A DNA stretch of 64,000 nucleotides from Sphingobium yanoikuyae (GCF_013001025.1 NZ_CP053021.1:3500001-3564000), one strand, 5' to 3'; shown: positions 42,906 to 53,368, counted from the stretch's first letter. The notes: generated by a model from the letters alone, not told the origin. Program-made: numbers and translations.

Positions 42906-44963
42906 TCACCGCTTGCGCTTGCCGCCGCTGGCGACGAAGCGGATCGCCTGGCCGCCACCCGGCGCCAGGTCGAGGCTGAGGACATCGCCCTTCTTCACCT
43001 GCTTCTTTTCGATCACGATCGCGTGGCGTGCCTCGGTGCGATAGTCGGCGCCGGGGCCGTCGCGGTAGATTTCGGCGGTGTAGCTGCGGCCGGCATCGAG
43101 GAAGTCGAGCGTGACCTTGGACGAGCGCGCCTGTTCATCGCCGACCGCGCCCAGATACCAGTCGTCGCTGCCCTTCCCCTTGCGCGCGATGGTGACATAG
43201 TCGCCAACCTCGCCATTCAGGGCGCGGGTGTCGGACCAGTCGGTCGGCACATCCTTGATGAACTGGAAGGGGCCGGGATATTTGGCGTAATTTTCCGGCG
43301 TGTCGGCCGCCATCACCACCGGCGAATAGAGGACGACATAGAGGGCGAGCTGCTTGGCGATGGTCGAGTGGATGGTGCTGCCTTCCGAACCCGACAGGCT
43401 GAGCACGCCGGGGGTGAAGTCCATCGGGCCGCCCAGCAACTGGGTGAAGACCAGGTTCGCCTCATGCTCGGGCGGGTTCTTGCCGCCGACCCAGGCATTA
43501 TATTCCATGCCCCGGCCGCCTTCGCGCGCGACCCAGTTGGGATAGGTGCGGCGGAGGCCCGTGTCCTTGACCGGTTCATGGCTGTCGATGCTGACATGAT
43601 ATTTGGCGGCGGTCTGCACGACGCGCAGATAATGGTTCACCATCCACTGGCCTTCATGCCATTCGCGATGCTTCGCGCCATCGGCGTCGACCCGCTCGAT
43701 CTGGCCGGCGTCGGTGACATAGCCGGTCTTCACCACCTGCTCGCCATGGTCGGCCGCCCATTTGAAGGCGCTGTCGAGCTGGCCGTCATAATGGCTGGCC
43801 GAACCGCCGGTTTCATGATGGCCGATCAGGGTGACGCCCTTGGATTTCGCATAGGCGGCAAGGCCGTCAGCGTCGAAATCCTCGGTCGGCTGCGAGAAGT
43901 TCATTTCATTGCCGTTGCCGAACCAGTTGCCGTCCCAGCCGACATTCCAGCCCTCGACCAGCACGGCGGGGATGCCGCTGGCAGCGGCGAAATCGATATA
44001 GCGGCGGACATTGGCGGTGGTGGCGCCATGTTTGGGACCGCGCGCCCAGCTCCATTCGCCCTTGATCATGTTCCACCAGACGCCGACGAACTTGCCCGGC
44101 TTGATCCAGCTTGAAACGTCGCCGAGCTTGTTCGGCTCGTTCAAGTTCAGGATCATGTGGTTCATGTAGAGGCCGGCGGCATCGTCGGCGACGGCGATGG
44201 TGCGCCAGGGGGTGGAGAAGCCGGCGTCGCGCGACACCTTGGGCGCGCCCGCCCCCGGTGTCAGATCGGCGCGGAACGTGTTGCCCTCGGCACGGGCGAG
44301 ATTCATGCCGGCATAATCGACCAGCGCGGCCTCATGCAGGGCGACATGGGTGCCGTCGGCGAGCTTGACCGTCATCACCGTCTGAGCGGTGCCGACCGCG
44401 TCGAGCGGGGTGCGGTTGTAGAGATATTCCTCGCGATTCCACTCATAAGCGGGCTTCCACCAGGCCGTGCCGCCCTGCGCGAAGGCGAACTGGGTCAGTT
44501 CCTCGGCAATGTTGGCGTGATGGAGATTGGCCTGGTCGGGCAGGCTGTAGCGGAAGGCGACGCCGTCATCGAACAGGCGGAAGGTCACGTCCATTTCGCG
44601 CTGGAGATCGCCCTTCTCGCGGAAACTGAGCTTCAGCTCATTATGATGGTCGCGGATGGTGGTCCATTCACCCCAGGGCTGGGTCCAGCTGGTGTCGCTG
44701 CTGGTCTGCTTGGCATCGGCCAGCGTCAGGTTGCGTTCGATCTTGGGGGCGTCGGTGAACAGGAAGCCGAGGCGGGAATCGGCGATCAGCGGCTTGCCGT
44801 TGCGCTGCACGGCATAGCTGGGGCGCCCCTCGCCATCGAGGCTGATGGTGAGGGTGATATGGCCGTCGGGTGAGGATGCCCTGGCCACCACATCGGCGCG
44901 CGCGGCGGTAGGCGCGAGCGCCAGGGCGATGAGAGGCAAGGTGAGCGCGGTCAGTCGCGTCAT
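42906..44963 (-). CDS. GH97 alpha-glucoside hydrolase (SusB-like)
   Basis: About 685 residues with a signal peptide (LTALTLPLIALALAPTAARA). GH97 landmarks: an N-terminal sandwich (RNGKPLIADSRLGF), GVWWNMIKGEWSW, VEGWNVGWDGNW, GHHETGGSASHY, SIDSHEPVKDTGLRRT and REGGRGMEYNAW. The Glu residues in HHETG, SHEPVK and GMEYNAW match positions used by inverting GH97 enzymes such as SusB, so an inverting alpha-glucosidase is likely. AAGGACG lies seven bases before ATG 44963. Long upstream extension of the frame overlaps the GH13 gene and is rejected. Confidence 0.92.
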   Translation of the reverse strand: MTRLTALTLPLIALALAPTAARADVVARASSPDGHITLTISLDGEGRPSYAVQRNGKPLIADSRLGFLFTDAPKIERNLTLADAKQTSSDTSWTQPWGEWTTIRDHHNELKLSFREKGDLQREMDVTFRLFDDGVAFRYSLPDQANLHHANIAEELTQFAFAQGGTAWWKPAYEWNREEYLYNRTPLDAVGTAQTVMTVKLADGTHVALHEAALVDYAGMNLARAEGNTFRADLTPGAGAPKVSRDAGFSTPWRTIAVADDAAGLYMNHMILNLNEPNKLGDVSSWIKPGKFVGVWWNMIKGEWSWARGPKHGATTANVRRYIDFAAASGIPAVLVEGWNVGWDGNWFGNGNEMNFSQPTEDFDADGLAAYAKSKGVTLIGHHETGGSASHYDGQLDSAFKWAADHGEQVVKTGYVTDAGQIERVDADGAKHREWHEGQWMVNHYLRVVQTAAKYHVSIDSHEPVKDTGLRRTYPNWVAREGGRGMEYNAWVGGKNPPEHEANLVFTQLLGGPMDFTPGVLSLSGSEGSTIHSTIAKQLALYVVLYSPVVMAADTPENYAKYPGPFQFIKDVPTDWSDTRALNGEVGDYVTIARKGKGSDDWYLGAVGDEQARSSKVTLDFLDAGRSYTAEIYRDGPGADYRTEARHAIVIEKKQVKKGDVLSLDLAPGGGQAIRFVASGGKRKR

Positions 44964-44973
44964 GGGAACGTCC

Positions 44974-46571
<1,598 letters not shown>

Positions 46572-46575
<4 letters not shown>

Positions 46576-48395
46576 TGCGGATTAGCGCTCCGTACAGCGC
46601 AGACGCTGTAGCCAAGGGGAGGAAGGTCGAGGGCGAGGCTGCCGGGCGCGGACGCGCGCGGGGCACAGGCCGCGCCGGCAAGGGTATCGAAGGCGGTGGA
46701 GGCGGTATCCACCTGGACCTGCGCCCTGATCGGCGCGGTCGATGTGTTGAAGGCGATCAGATATTCAGCGCCCGTGTCGGGATCGAAGCGGGAGACAGCG
46801 AACAGGCCCGGCTCGTCGCCGCGCGCCCGGATCGTCTCGCTGCCCCGGCGCAGCGCGGCATGGCCGGTGCGCAGGCGGGCGAGCGCCGCAATCTCGCGAT
46901 AGAGCGGATGGGCGGGGTCGAAGCGCGCGGTGGCGGTGGTGGCAGTGCTGCCGAGCAGGCGATTATCGTTATAGCTCGCCACCTGGCTGCCGAACATATC
47001 CTCGCGCGCGTCCTGATCGCCGCCATCGCCGACAAAACCCTGTTCATCACCATAATAGATGGTCGGCACGCCGCGCAGCGTCAGCAGCATGGCGTTGGCG
47101 AGCATCACCCGGCGCAGCACCTCATCCTCGCCGGCCTGCGGGAAGGCGCGGCGGACGAAGGTGGCGAAACGGCCGGCGTCATGATTGCTGACGAAGGTCG
47201 GCAACTGGCGCGCGGTGGCAGCGCCCCCCTGATAGAGGGCGTCGCCGGTCAGCATGCGTTCCCAAGTGGCGGTCGCCGCCTTGCCCGCGACGGTTTCCAG
47301 TGCGGCCTGGCGAAAGGCGAAGTCGAGCACGGCGGGGAAGCCACCTTCGCGGGTGTGCCAGGCGAGCGGGCCGGCATCGACCGTCTCGACATAGACTTCG
47401 CCAAAGACATGGAAATTGGGGATGCCACGCGCCTTGGCCCGCGCCTGCATGGCGGGGACGAACTGCTGCCAGAAATGCGGATCGACATGCCGGGCGGTGT
47501 CGATGCGGAAGCCGTCAATGCCGAAGCGGTCGATCCAGCCGCCGAAAATGTCGATCATGCCGGCGATCACGCGCGGATGTTCGGTCATCAGGTCGTCGAG
47601 CCCGGCAAAATCACCCATGGTCGCGCTCTCGCCCGAATAGGTCGTCTCGCCGCGATTATGATAATAGCGCACATCGTTGAGCCAGGCCGGGTTCTTCACC
47701 GCCTGCTCGCCCTTGGGCACGAAGGGGGTGTAGGCGTAGGCGGGATCGGTAAGTTTCGCGAAATTGGCGTCGCTGTGATCGGCATCGCCGGTGAAGCCGG
47801 GATTGATCGCCGCGCCGGCCACGCCGCCGCGCCGCTGATAGGGATAGTCCGCGCGCGACCGATAGGTGCAGAGGCTGTCGGCGCATTCGCGATATTGGAT
47901 CACGTCAGCCGTATGGTTGGCGATGATGTCCATATAGACTTTCATCCCCCGGCCATGGGCGGCCTTCACCAGCGCAGCGAAATCCGCGTCGGTGCCGAAA
48001 TGCGGATCGACATGCTCGAAATCGGTGATCCAGTAGCCGTGATAGCCGGCGCTTTCCTGGCCCTTGGGGCCCTGCACCGGCTTGTTGCGGAAGATCGGGC
48101 CGACCCAGATGGCGGTGGCGCCCAGCCCCTGAATATAGTCGAGCCGGCGGATCAGCCCCTGGATGTCGCCGCCATGGTAGAAGCCCTTGGACGCGGGATC
48201 ATAGCCGGTCTGGAGCCGGTCGCCCTTGAGGCCGCCCTTGTCATTGGCGGGGTCGGCATTGTCGAACCGGTCGGGCAGGACGAAATAAATGACTTCATCT
48301 TCGGGCAGGCGGGCGCGAAAGCCGTCATCCTGTGCCATCGCCGGAGCGGGAAGCGCGCAGAGCGCAGCCAGCAGCATTGCCGTTCGTCCGCGCAT
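46572..48395 (-). CDS. GH13 alpha-amylase-like enzyme, exported
   Basis: About 607 residues with a signal peptide (AMLLAALCALPAPAMA). Motifs: VIYFVLPDRFDNADPANDKGG at the start (the calcium-site type N-terminus of cyclomaltodextrinase/amylase relatives), GFYHGGDIQGLIRRLDYIQG, YMDIIANHTAD (region I), GFRIDTARH (nucleophile Asp), HVFGEVYVE (acid/base Glu) and FVSNHDAGR (Asp). GGAGG lies ten bases before ATG 48395; ATG 48404 and 48413 are alternatives. It is the first gene of the leftward maltodextrin operon, facing lacI. It would hydrolyse oligosaccharides in the periplasm. Confidence 0.9.
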
Positions 48396-48484
48396 GGCCT
48401 TCATCCCTCCCATTGCCGCTTGTGCCCGATTGCCGCGGCTTGGCCCCTTCTTAGTCGGCGGGGACAGGGCGGGCCAAGGGAGCG

Positions 48485-48498
48485 GCATACGTATTCAG
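48485..48498. promoter_or_regulatory. LacI-type operator candidate, copy 1 (amylase/lacI gap)
   Basis: GCATACGTATTCAG, with an ATACGTAT palindromic core, lies between the amylase gene and lacI. The identical 14-mer recurs at 53100-53113 before the TonB receptor. A shared exact 14-mer in two promoters of one metabolic locus is good evidence of a common operator; LacI binding is inferred. Confidence 0.7.
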
Positions 48499-48553
48499 AC
48501 CGGTTTCAAACCCTTCTATTCCCAATGGAGACTCGCTGGCGTAGGGTCGCGCC

Positions 48554-49576
48554 ATGGCCGCCAACGACAAAGTGACATCCTTCGACATCGCCACGCTGGC
48601 CGGCGTGTCCCAGCCGACCGTGTCGCGCGCGCTGCGCGGCGACAAGACGGTGAGCGAGGCGACGCGGCTGCGGGTCGAGGCGATCGCCCGGCAGCTCAAC
48701 TATACGGTGGACAAGAATGCATCCTCGCTGCGGCGGGGCAAGAGCAATACGCTGGCGCTTTTGTTCTTCGAGGATCTGCTGCCCGACGAAAGCTGGATCA
48801 ATCCCTTCTTCCTGTCGATGCTGGGGCCGATCCTGCAGACCTGCGCCAAGCGCGGCTATGATTTGCTGACCAGTTTCCAGCAGCTGTCGACCGACTGGCA
48901 TGTCGATTATGAGGATAGCCGCAAGGCCGACGGCATCATCCTGCTGGGCTATGGCGACTATGAAATCTATCGCACCCGGCTGGAGCAGCTGGTGGCGCAG
49001 GGCACGCATTTCGTGCGCTGGGGGTCGGTCGACCAGCATGCGCTGGGGATGACGATCGGCTGCGACAATCGGCGCGGCGGGCGCGACGCGGGCGCCCATC
49101 TGATCGCGCGCGGATGCAGCCGGATCGCCTTTCTGGGTGACGCCTCGAGCCATTATCCCGAATTTCGCGACCGCTATGCCGGCCTGTCCGACGTGCTGCG
49201 CGAGGCCGGCCATGCGGTCGACCCCGGCCTGCATGTCGACGCGCTGTCGACCGAGCAGTCGGGTTATGAGGCGGCGAGCCGCCTGATCGCGCGCGGCGTG
49301 ACGTTCGACGCGATCTTTGCCGGGTCCGACCTGATCGCGATCGGCGCGATGCGGGCGCTGGACGAACATGGGCTGTCGGTGCCCGGCGACGTCGCCCTGA
49401 TCGGCTTCGACGATATCCCGGCCGCCAGCCTGACACGGCAGCCGCTGACCACCGTGGCGCAGGATTATCTGCACGCGGGCGAAGTGCTGGTCGACGCGCT
49501 GATCGGCCAGATCGACCGCAAGCCGGTCACGCCGACCTTGCTGGCGCCCCGGCTGATCACGCGGATGACGGCTTAG
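48554..49576 (+). CDS. LacI-family transcriptional regulator of maltodextrin locus
   Basis: 340 residues. The N-terminal helix-turn-helix VTSFDIATLAGVSQPTVSRALRG and hinge SLRRGKSNTLALLF are canonical. The periplasmic-binding-type sensor domain includes ADGIILLGYGD, GCDNRRGGRDAGAHLIARG, DAIFAGSDLIAIGAMRAL and VALIGFDDIPAASLTRQPLT. LacI members bind a sugar effector and release DNA. The adjacent genes (amylase, alpha-glucosidase, GH97, MFS) and a matching operator upstream of a TonB receptor indicate a maltose-type regulon repressor or activator. Confidence 0.94.
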   Translation: MAANDKVTSFDIATLAGVSQPTVSRALRGDKTVSEATRLRVEAIARQLNYTVDKNASSLRRGKSNTLALLFFEDLLPDESWINPFFLSMLGPILQTCAKRGYDLLTSFQQLSTDWHVDYEDSRKADGIILLGYGDYEIYRTRLEQLVAQGTHFVRWGSVDQHALGMTIGCDNRRGGRDAGAHLIARGCSRIAFLGDASSHYPEFRDRYAGLSDVLREAGHAVDPGLHVDALSTEQSGYEAASRLIARGVTFDAIFAGSDLIAIGAMRALDEHGLSVPGDVALIGFDDIPAASLTRQPLTTVAQDYLHAGEVLVDALIGQIDRKPVTPTLLAPRLITRMTA

Positions 49577-49583
49577 AATTTTC

Positions 49584-49618
49584 CTCCCCTCCCTCTCAGG
49601 GAGGGGTTGGGGGTGGGT
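49584..49618 (+). repeat. Left 35-bp inverted repeat framing the DUF559 gene
   Basis: CTCCCCTCCCT, two variable bases, CAGGGAGGGG, then TTGGGGGTGGGT. The reverse complement of 50001-50035 is identical except for the two bases. It ends 34 bases before the DUF559 ATG, directly after the lacI stop. Confidence 0.8.
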
Positions 49619-49652
49619 AGGCGAGCGGAGCGAGCCTTGCTAGCTTGGCCTC

Positions 49653-50048
49653 ATGCGCCGCGTTCCTGAACATCTGACGGCCAATGCCCGCGCGCTGCGC
49701 AACGGCCAGACCGATGCGGAGCGGATGATCCGGTTGCGCATATCCCGCTATCGCCCGCGCTTCACGAGGCAGTTGGTCATCGGCCCCTATATTGTCGATC
49801 TGGCATGCCGTTCGGCGAAACTGGCGATCGAGTTCGACGGGAGCCAGCATCTGGATGCGCAGGCCTATGACGAACGTCGCTCCCTGTTTCTAAGGGAACA
49901 GGGCTGGACGGTGTTGCGCTTCTGGAATGGCGACGTGATCGAGAATCCGGATGGTGTGGTGGAGGCTATCTTGAACAGGGCCGCCGAGTGCCTCGGCGGC
50001 ACCCACCCCCAACCCCTCCCTGGAAGGGAGGGGAGACGAAAGACTTGA
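49653..50048 (+). CDS. DUF559 endonuclease-like protein (Vsr-related fold)
   Basis: 131 residues. The PD-(D/E)XK nuclease pattern is visible in YIVDLACRSAKLAIEFDGSQH (Asp, then Glu-x-Asp), followed by YDERRSLFLREQGWTVLRFWN, the usual DUF559 ending. Family members are related to very-short-patch repair endonucleases; function is unproven. The last dozen residues (HPQPLPGREGRRKT) are encoded by the right-hand 35-bp inverted repeat, so the repeat is part of the reading frame. Just before it a perfect hairpin, GCCGCCGAG-TGC-CTCGGCGGC (49980-50000), is also coding. The gene interrupts a maltodextrin locus to which it has no evident link, suggesting insertion. Confidence 0.88.
   Translation: MRRVPEHLTANARALRNGQTDAERMIRLRISRYRPRFTRQLVIGPYIVDLACRSAKLAIEFDGSQHLDAQAYDERRSLFLREQGWTVLRFWNGDVIENPDGVVEAILNRAAECLGGTHPQPLPGREGRRKT
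50001..50035 (-). repeat. Right 35-bp inverted repeat framing the DUF559 gene
   Basis: ACCCACCCCCAA, then CCCCTCCCTG, two variable bases and AGGGAGGGGAG. It is inverted relative to 49584-49618 with two mismatches in 35 bases. It lies inside the 3' end of the DUF559 reading frame. Confidence 0.8.
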
Positions 50049-50060
50049 TCTCCCTCCCCC

Positions 50061-50104
50061 CAAAGAAAAACGGACCGCCCTCCCCTCTAAGGGGTGGCGG
50101 TCCG
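50061..50104 (-). terminator. Rho-independent terminator for the maltodextrin TonB receptor
   Basis: On the minus strand CGGACCGCC pairs with GGCGGTCCG, enclosing an inner CCCCT/AGGGG helix, and is followed directly by TTTTTCTTTG. This is a textbook intrinsic terminator for the leftward receptor transcript, about 110 bases past its stop. Confidence 0.85.
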
Positions 50105-50150
50105 GGGAGGGGAATTACCCGCGTGCAGTCGGGCAATCCGGGGAGGAATT

Positions 50151-50220
50151 TCAGAACTTGCCCGACCGGCGCAAAGGCCGGTCAGAATTTGCCCGATCGG
50201 CCGCAGGCCGATCAGAACTT
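50151..50220 (-). repeat. Tandem 30/31-bp repeat at the receptor's stop codon
   Basis: On the minus strand the receptor ends AAGTTCTGA; the same tail recurs 30 bases later (AAATTCTGA) and 31 bases after that (AAGTTCTGA). Between them lie hairpins GATCGGCC-TGC-GGCCGATC and ACCGGC-N6-GCCGGT followed by TCGGGCAA. The unit starts on the plus strand are 50151, 50182 and 50212. The copies lie beyond the true stop. Confidence 0.75.
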
Positions 50221-53001
50221 ATAGGTCAGGCCCAGATAATAATCGCGGCCGTAGCGCTGATAGTCGATGACCTGGCGCTTATCGCCATTCTGATAGGTGA
50301 CGAAGGGCTGGTCGGTGAGGTTCTTGCCCTGGAGCAGGATCGACAGGCCGGTGAGCGGCCCCGACTGGAATTCATAGCCGATCTGCGCGTCGAGAATGCC
50401 CTCTGCCTTGGCGGTGCGGAAGGTCGGCGCGGCCGAGAGGCCGGCGACTTCGCCCAGGAAGGAGGAGCGATAGCGATAGGAGACGCGCGCCTGGAAACCG
50501 CTCTTTTCATAATAAGCGGTGCCGCTGGCGACCCATTTGGACAGGCCCGGCAGGGTGACGACATCGGTCGGGTTGCTGCCATATTTGACTTCGCTGTGGG
50601 TGTAGGAACCGCTGGCGAAGATGCCGAAGCCATCAAGCGTTTCGCTGAACACCTTGAACGGCAGCGAGACGGTGCCTTCCGCACCCATGATCGTGCCCTT
50701 GCCGGTGTTGGCCGGGGCCTTCAGCAGGCCGATATAGCTGCCGTCGGCGATGATCTGGTTGCGGATGTCGGCAGGCAGCGAGGCCAGCACGTCCGAGAAA
50801 TCATAGGCGATATTGTTGTTGGGATCGACGAAGTCGGTCAGATTCTTGAAATAGCCCGCGAGCGAGACATAGCCGCCGCCCGGAAAATATTTCTCGATCG
50901 ACAGGTCGATATTGGTCGACTGATAGGGACGCAGCGCGATGTTGCCGCCGTTCGAGCTGAACGGGCTGTACTGCGGGTCGGAGCCGAGGCCGACATTGGC
51001 CAGGTTGAAATTATATTCCTGGTTGATCCGTTCCTGGTCCATGCGCGGACGCACCATGGTCTGAGCCGCGCCCATCTTCACAAAGAAGCCGGGTTCCAGC
51101 TCGACCGAGAACTGCGCGCTGGGCAGGAAATTGGTGAAACTTTCCCTGCCCGAGGCCGGGACGACGGTGACGACGCCGTTGGAGAAGTTGGAGATGGTGC
51201 CGGTCGACGCCTGGCGGGTGTGGATCACCTGCACGCCGATCGCGCCCTTGAGCGGCTTGCCGCCCAGATCGCCGTCCAGCGTCATCTTGGCATAGCCGGT
51301 GAAGACATCTTCCTTCACGACATTGTCGCGCACCAGCGACGAGGGGCGATTGTCGAACACGGCGTCGAGCGTGTTGTTGTAGAGATAGAGCGGATCGAGC
51401 GTCAGCATCGCCGGCACGCCCAGATAGTCGAGCGAGACATTCTTGCCGAGCAGTGCCTCCTGCGGCACCGGGGCCGAGCCGGGCGTGCCGTTGGCGATGG
51501 TGCAATCCGTGCCGCCGGTGGGGCAGAGGAAATAGCTGGTATAGGCGCTGGTCTTCTTGCGCCGGCTGTAATTGCCGCCGACTTCCCAATTGCTGAAGAT
51601 GCTGCCCGAAATGTCGCCGACCAGGTTGGCGCGGAACGACTTCATGTCGTCGATGAACTTGGGCCGGTTGAGGAAGCCCGCCTGCACGACGGCGGTGGTG
51701 CCGTTATAGCCCCAGCCATTGGGGTCGGTCAGGCTGATGACGTTGGTGTCGGTATAGTCGAGCGTCGGCACGATGCTGAACAGGCCGTTCGACTGGCGCT
51801 CGACGCGCACCGTGTCGGACACGCCCGACCGCAGATAGCCGGTGCCCGAATAGGTTTCGAGCAGGAAGTCGGTGCGCTTGGCGCGCGACCAGCTGGCATC
51901 GACATTGAGCTTGAGTCGATCGTTCAGGCGGATGTCGTTGTTCCAGCCGAGCGAAATGGTGTCGGCCTTGCGCTTGTTATAGTCGTTGCGCTGGACGCCA
52001 TAGACGTTGGAGAAGGTGGCGCCGGTGACGAAGCCATTTTCGACGGTCACGTCGCTGACGCCGACGTCCGTGCCCCAGACGAGCGGGAATTCGATGCCGC
52101 GCAGGCGCTGTTCTTCCTCGAAATGCGAGGCGAGCACGTCGAAGGTCGAGTGGAAATTGTCGCTCGGCTGCCATTCCAGCGTGCCGACCATGCCATAGCG
52201 CTTGAGCAGGTTCGACTGCACATAGGGCTTGGCGCCGCCGATGATCAGATTGCCGTCGGCATCGGTGGGATAACCCCAGGCGTTGAAACGCTCATTCTGC
52301 GACGGGGTCTGCGAGGCGGCGAAGCCCAGCGACAGGCCCAGCGTGTCGTCGGCAAACTGATCGACATAGGTGGCCGAGGCGCGATAGCCATAGCGTTCGC
52401 CATCGGGATTGAGCTTGTCCATGCCATTCATCTGGCCGCGCAGCGACACGGCGAGGATGCGGTCATTCTTGTCGAGCGGACGCAGCATGCGCAGGTCGAC
52501 CGTACCGGAGATGCCGGCGGCGATCAGCGCGGCGTCGGCGCTCTTGTAGACATTGACGTTCTGGAAGAATTCCGAGGGATACTGATCATATTCGACGCCG
52601 CGATTGTCGCCGACGGTGACCTGTTCGCGGCCATTGAGCAGGGTGGTCGAGAAGTCCGGGCCAAGGCCGCGGATCGACAGGCGCTGGTCGCGGCCTTCGA
52701 GGCGCTGGGCGGTGACGCCGGGCAGGCGGGCGAGCGAGTCCGCGATCGACACGTCGGGCAGCTTGCCGACATCTTCGGCCGAGATGGAATCGACGATCAG
52801 CACGGAATCGCGCTTCACCTTGGCGGCGGAGGCGAGCGAGGCGCGGATGCCGGTGACGACGATGCCTTCGGATTCGCCGGCGGCGGGTGCGGCGGGCGTC
52901 GCGGTTTCGGCGTCGGTCTGCGCATGGGCGACCGCGGCGAACGAGAAGGAAGCCCCTGCCAGCAGCGCAGCGCGCAGGACGGTATGACGGAATTGATGCA
53001 T
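50212..53001 (-). CDS. TonB-dependent receptor of the maltodextrin locus
   Basis: 929 residues. Signal peptide RAALLAGASFSFAAVAHAQ; plug start EGIVVTGIRASLASAAKVK, VDSISAEDVGKLPDVSIA, DSLARLPGVTAQRLEG and IRGLGPDFSTTLLNGRE. This is the saccharide-type receptor group. The barrel ends DYYLGLTYKF with terminal Phe. GGGAGG lies about ten bases before ATG 53001. The upstream gap carries the same 14-mer as the amylase/lacI gap, so LacI likely controls it. Import of maltodextrins is the expected role. Its 3' end is followed by tandem repeats and a strong terminator. Confidence 0.94.
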   Translation of the reverse strand: MHQFRHTVLRAALLAGASFSFAAVAHAQTDAETATPAAPAAGESEGIVVTGIRASLASAAKVKRDSVLIVDSISAEDVGKLPDVSIADSLARLPGVTAQRLEGRDQRLSIRGLGPDFSTTLLNGREQVTVGDNRGVEYDQYPSEFFQNVNVYKSADAALIAAGISGTVDLRMLRPLDKNDRILAVSLRGQMNGMDKLNPDGERYGYRASATYVDQFADDTLGLSLGFAASQTPSQNERFNAWGYPTDADGNLIIGGAKPYVQSNLLKRYGMVGTLEWQPSDNFHSTFDVLASHFEEEQRLRGIEFPLVWGTDVGVSDVTVENGFVTGATFSNVYGVQRNDYNKRKADTISLGWNNDIRLNDRLKLNVDASWSRAKRTDFLLETYSGTGYLRSGVSDTVRVERQSNGLFSIVPTLDYTDTNVISLTDPNGWGYNGTTAVVQAGFLNRPKFIDDMKSFRANLVGDISGSIFSNWEVGGNYSRRKKTSAYTSYFLCPTGGTDCTIANGTPGSAPVPQEALLGKNVSLDYLGVPAMLTLDPLYLYNNTLDAVFDNRPSSLVRDNVVKEDVFTGYAKMTLDGDLGGKPLKGAIGVQVIHTRQASTGTISNFSNGVVTVVPASGRESFTNFLPSAQFSVELEPGFFVKMGAAQTMVRPRMDQERINQEYNFNLANVGLGSDPQYSPFSSNGGNIALRPYQSTNIDLSIEKYFPGGGYVSLAGYFKNLTDFVDPNNNIAYDFSDVLASLPADIRNQIIADGSYIGLLKAPANTGKGTIMGAEGTVSLPFKVFSETLDGFGIFASGSYTHSEVKYGSNPTDVVTLPGLSKWVASGTAYYEKSGFQARVSYRYRSSFLGEVAGLSAAPTFRTAKAEGILDAQIGYEFQSGPLTGLSILLQGKNLTDQPFVTYQNGDKRQVIDYQRYGRDYYLGLTYKF

Positions 53002-53099
53002 GACAGTGATCCTCCCCAGGACGCATCTTGAGCGTTTCTTGCCGACATGTGTCGGTCTGGTTCAAATAGCGCCGCCCCCGACCCTCTGCACAGATTCCA

Positions 53100-53113
53100 G
53101 CATACGTATTCAG
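53100..53113. promoter_or_regulatory. LacI-type operator candidate, copy 2 (TonB receptor promoter)
   Basis: GCATACGTATTCAG, identical to 48485-48498, about 100 bases before the receptor start. It links the receptor to the lacI/amylase unit across the DUF559 insertion. Confidence 0.7.
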
Positions 53114-53228
53114 CCATATTCACGACATGCCCGGTTACCGTAGCGGAAATGGCCGAAATAGCGGGTTCAGCCGTGCGATAGGGCCGATGGCATGGGCGCG
53201 GCCGCCGACAAAAATATGCGGCCGATGC

Positions 53229-53256
53229 TTGAAAGGGACGCGCACTTTCCTAGATT
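53229..53256 (+). promoter_or_regulatory. Sigma70-like promoter for a candidate small RNA
   Basis: TTGAAA at 53229-53234 and TAGATT at 53251-53256 with a 16-base spacer, placing the start of transcription at about 53262-53264, exactly where the first hairpin of the candidate RNA begins. Confidence 0.55.
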
Positions 53257-53262
53257 GGTCCT

Positions 53263-53341
53263 GTCACTCTTCCCCCCTTTGGAGTGACACCTCCCTGAAC
53301 CTGGCCCCGTCGTCGAGCTTGCTCCGGCGGGGTTTTCTTTT
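53263..53341 (+). ncRNA. Candidate two-hairpin small RNA with anti-ribosome-site sequences
   Basis: The predicted transcript begins with a stem (TGTCACTC/GAGTGACA, 53262-53289) whose 12-base loop is TTCCCCCCTTTG. A single-stranded CCTCCCTGAACCTGG follows. An intrinsic terminator ends it: CCCCG/CGGGG at 53305-53332 with an inner GAGC-TT-GCTC helix, then TTTTCTTTT. A promoter precedes it. The layout of two stem-loops with C-rich unpaired stretches resembles alphaproteobacterial anti-Shine-Dalgarno small RNAs such as the CcsR 'cuckoo' or suhB/MmgR types; whether it is one of these cannot be told. It lies in the 367-bp gap 53002-53368, divergent from the TonB receptor and converging on the LytTR gene. 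Confidence 0.65.
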
Positions 53342-53368
53342 GCCCGCCAGAGCGGGGCAGGATGCGGG

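Noticed and set aside
49653..50048. Toxin or restriction-modification partner
   Set aside because: No methyltransferase, antitoxin or other partner gene lies next to the DUF559 gene.
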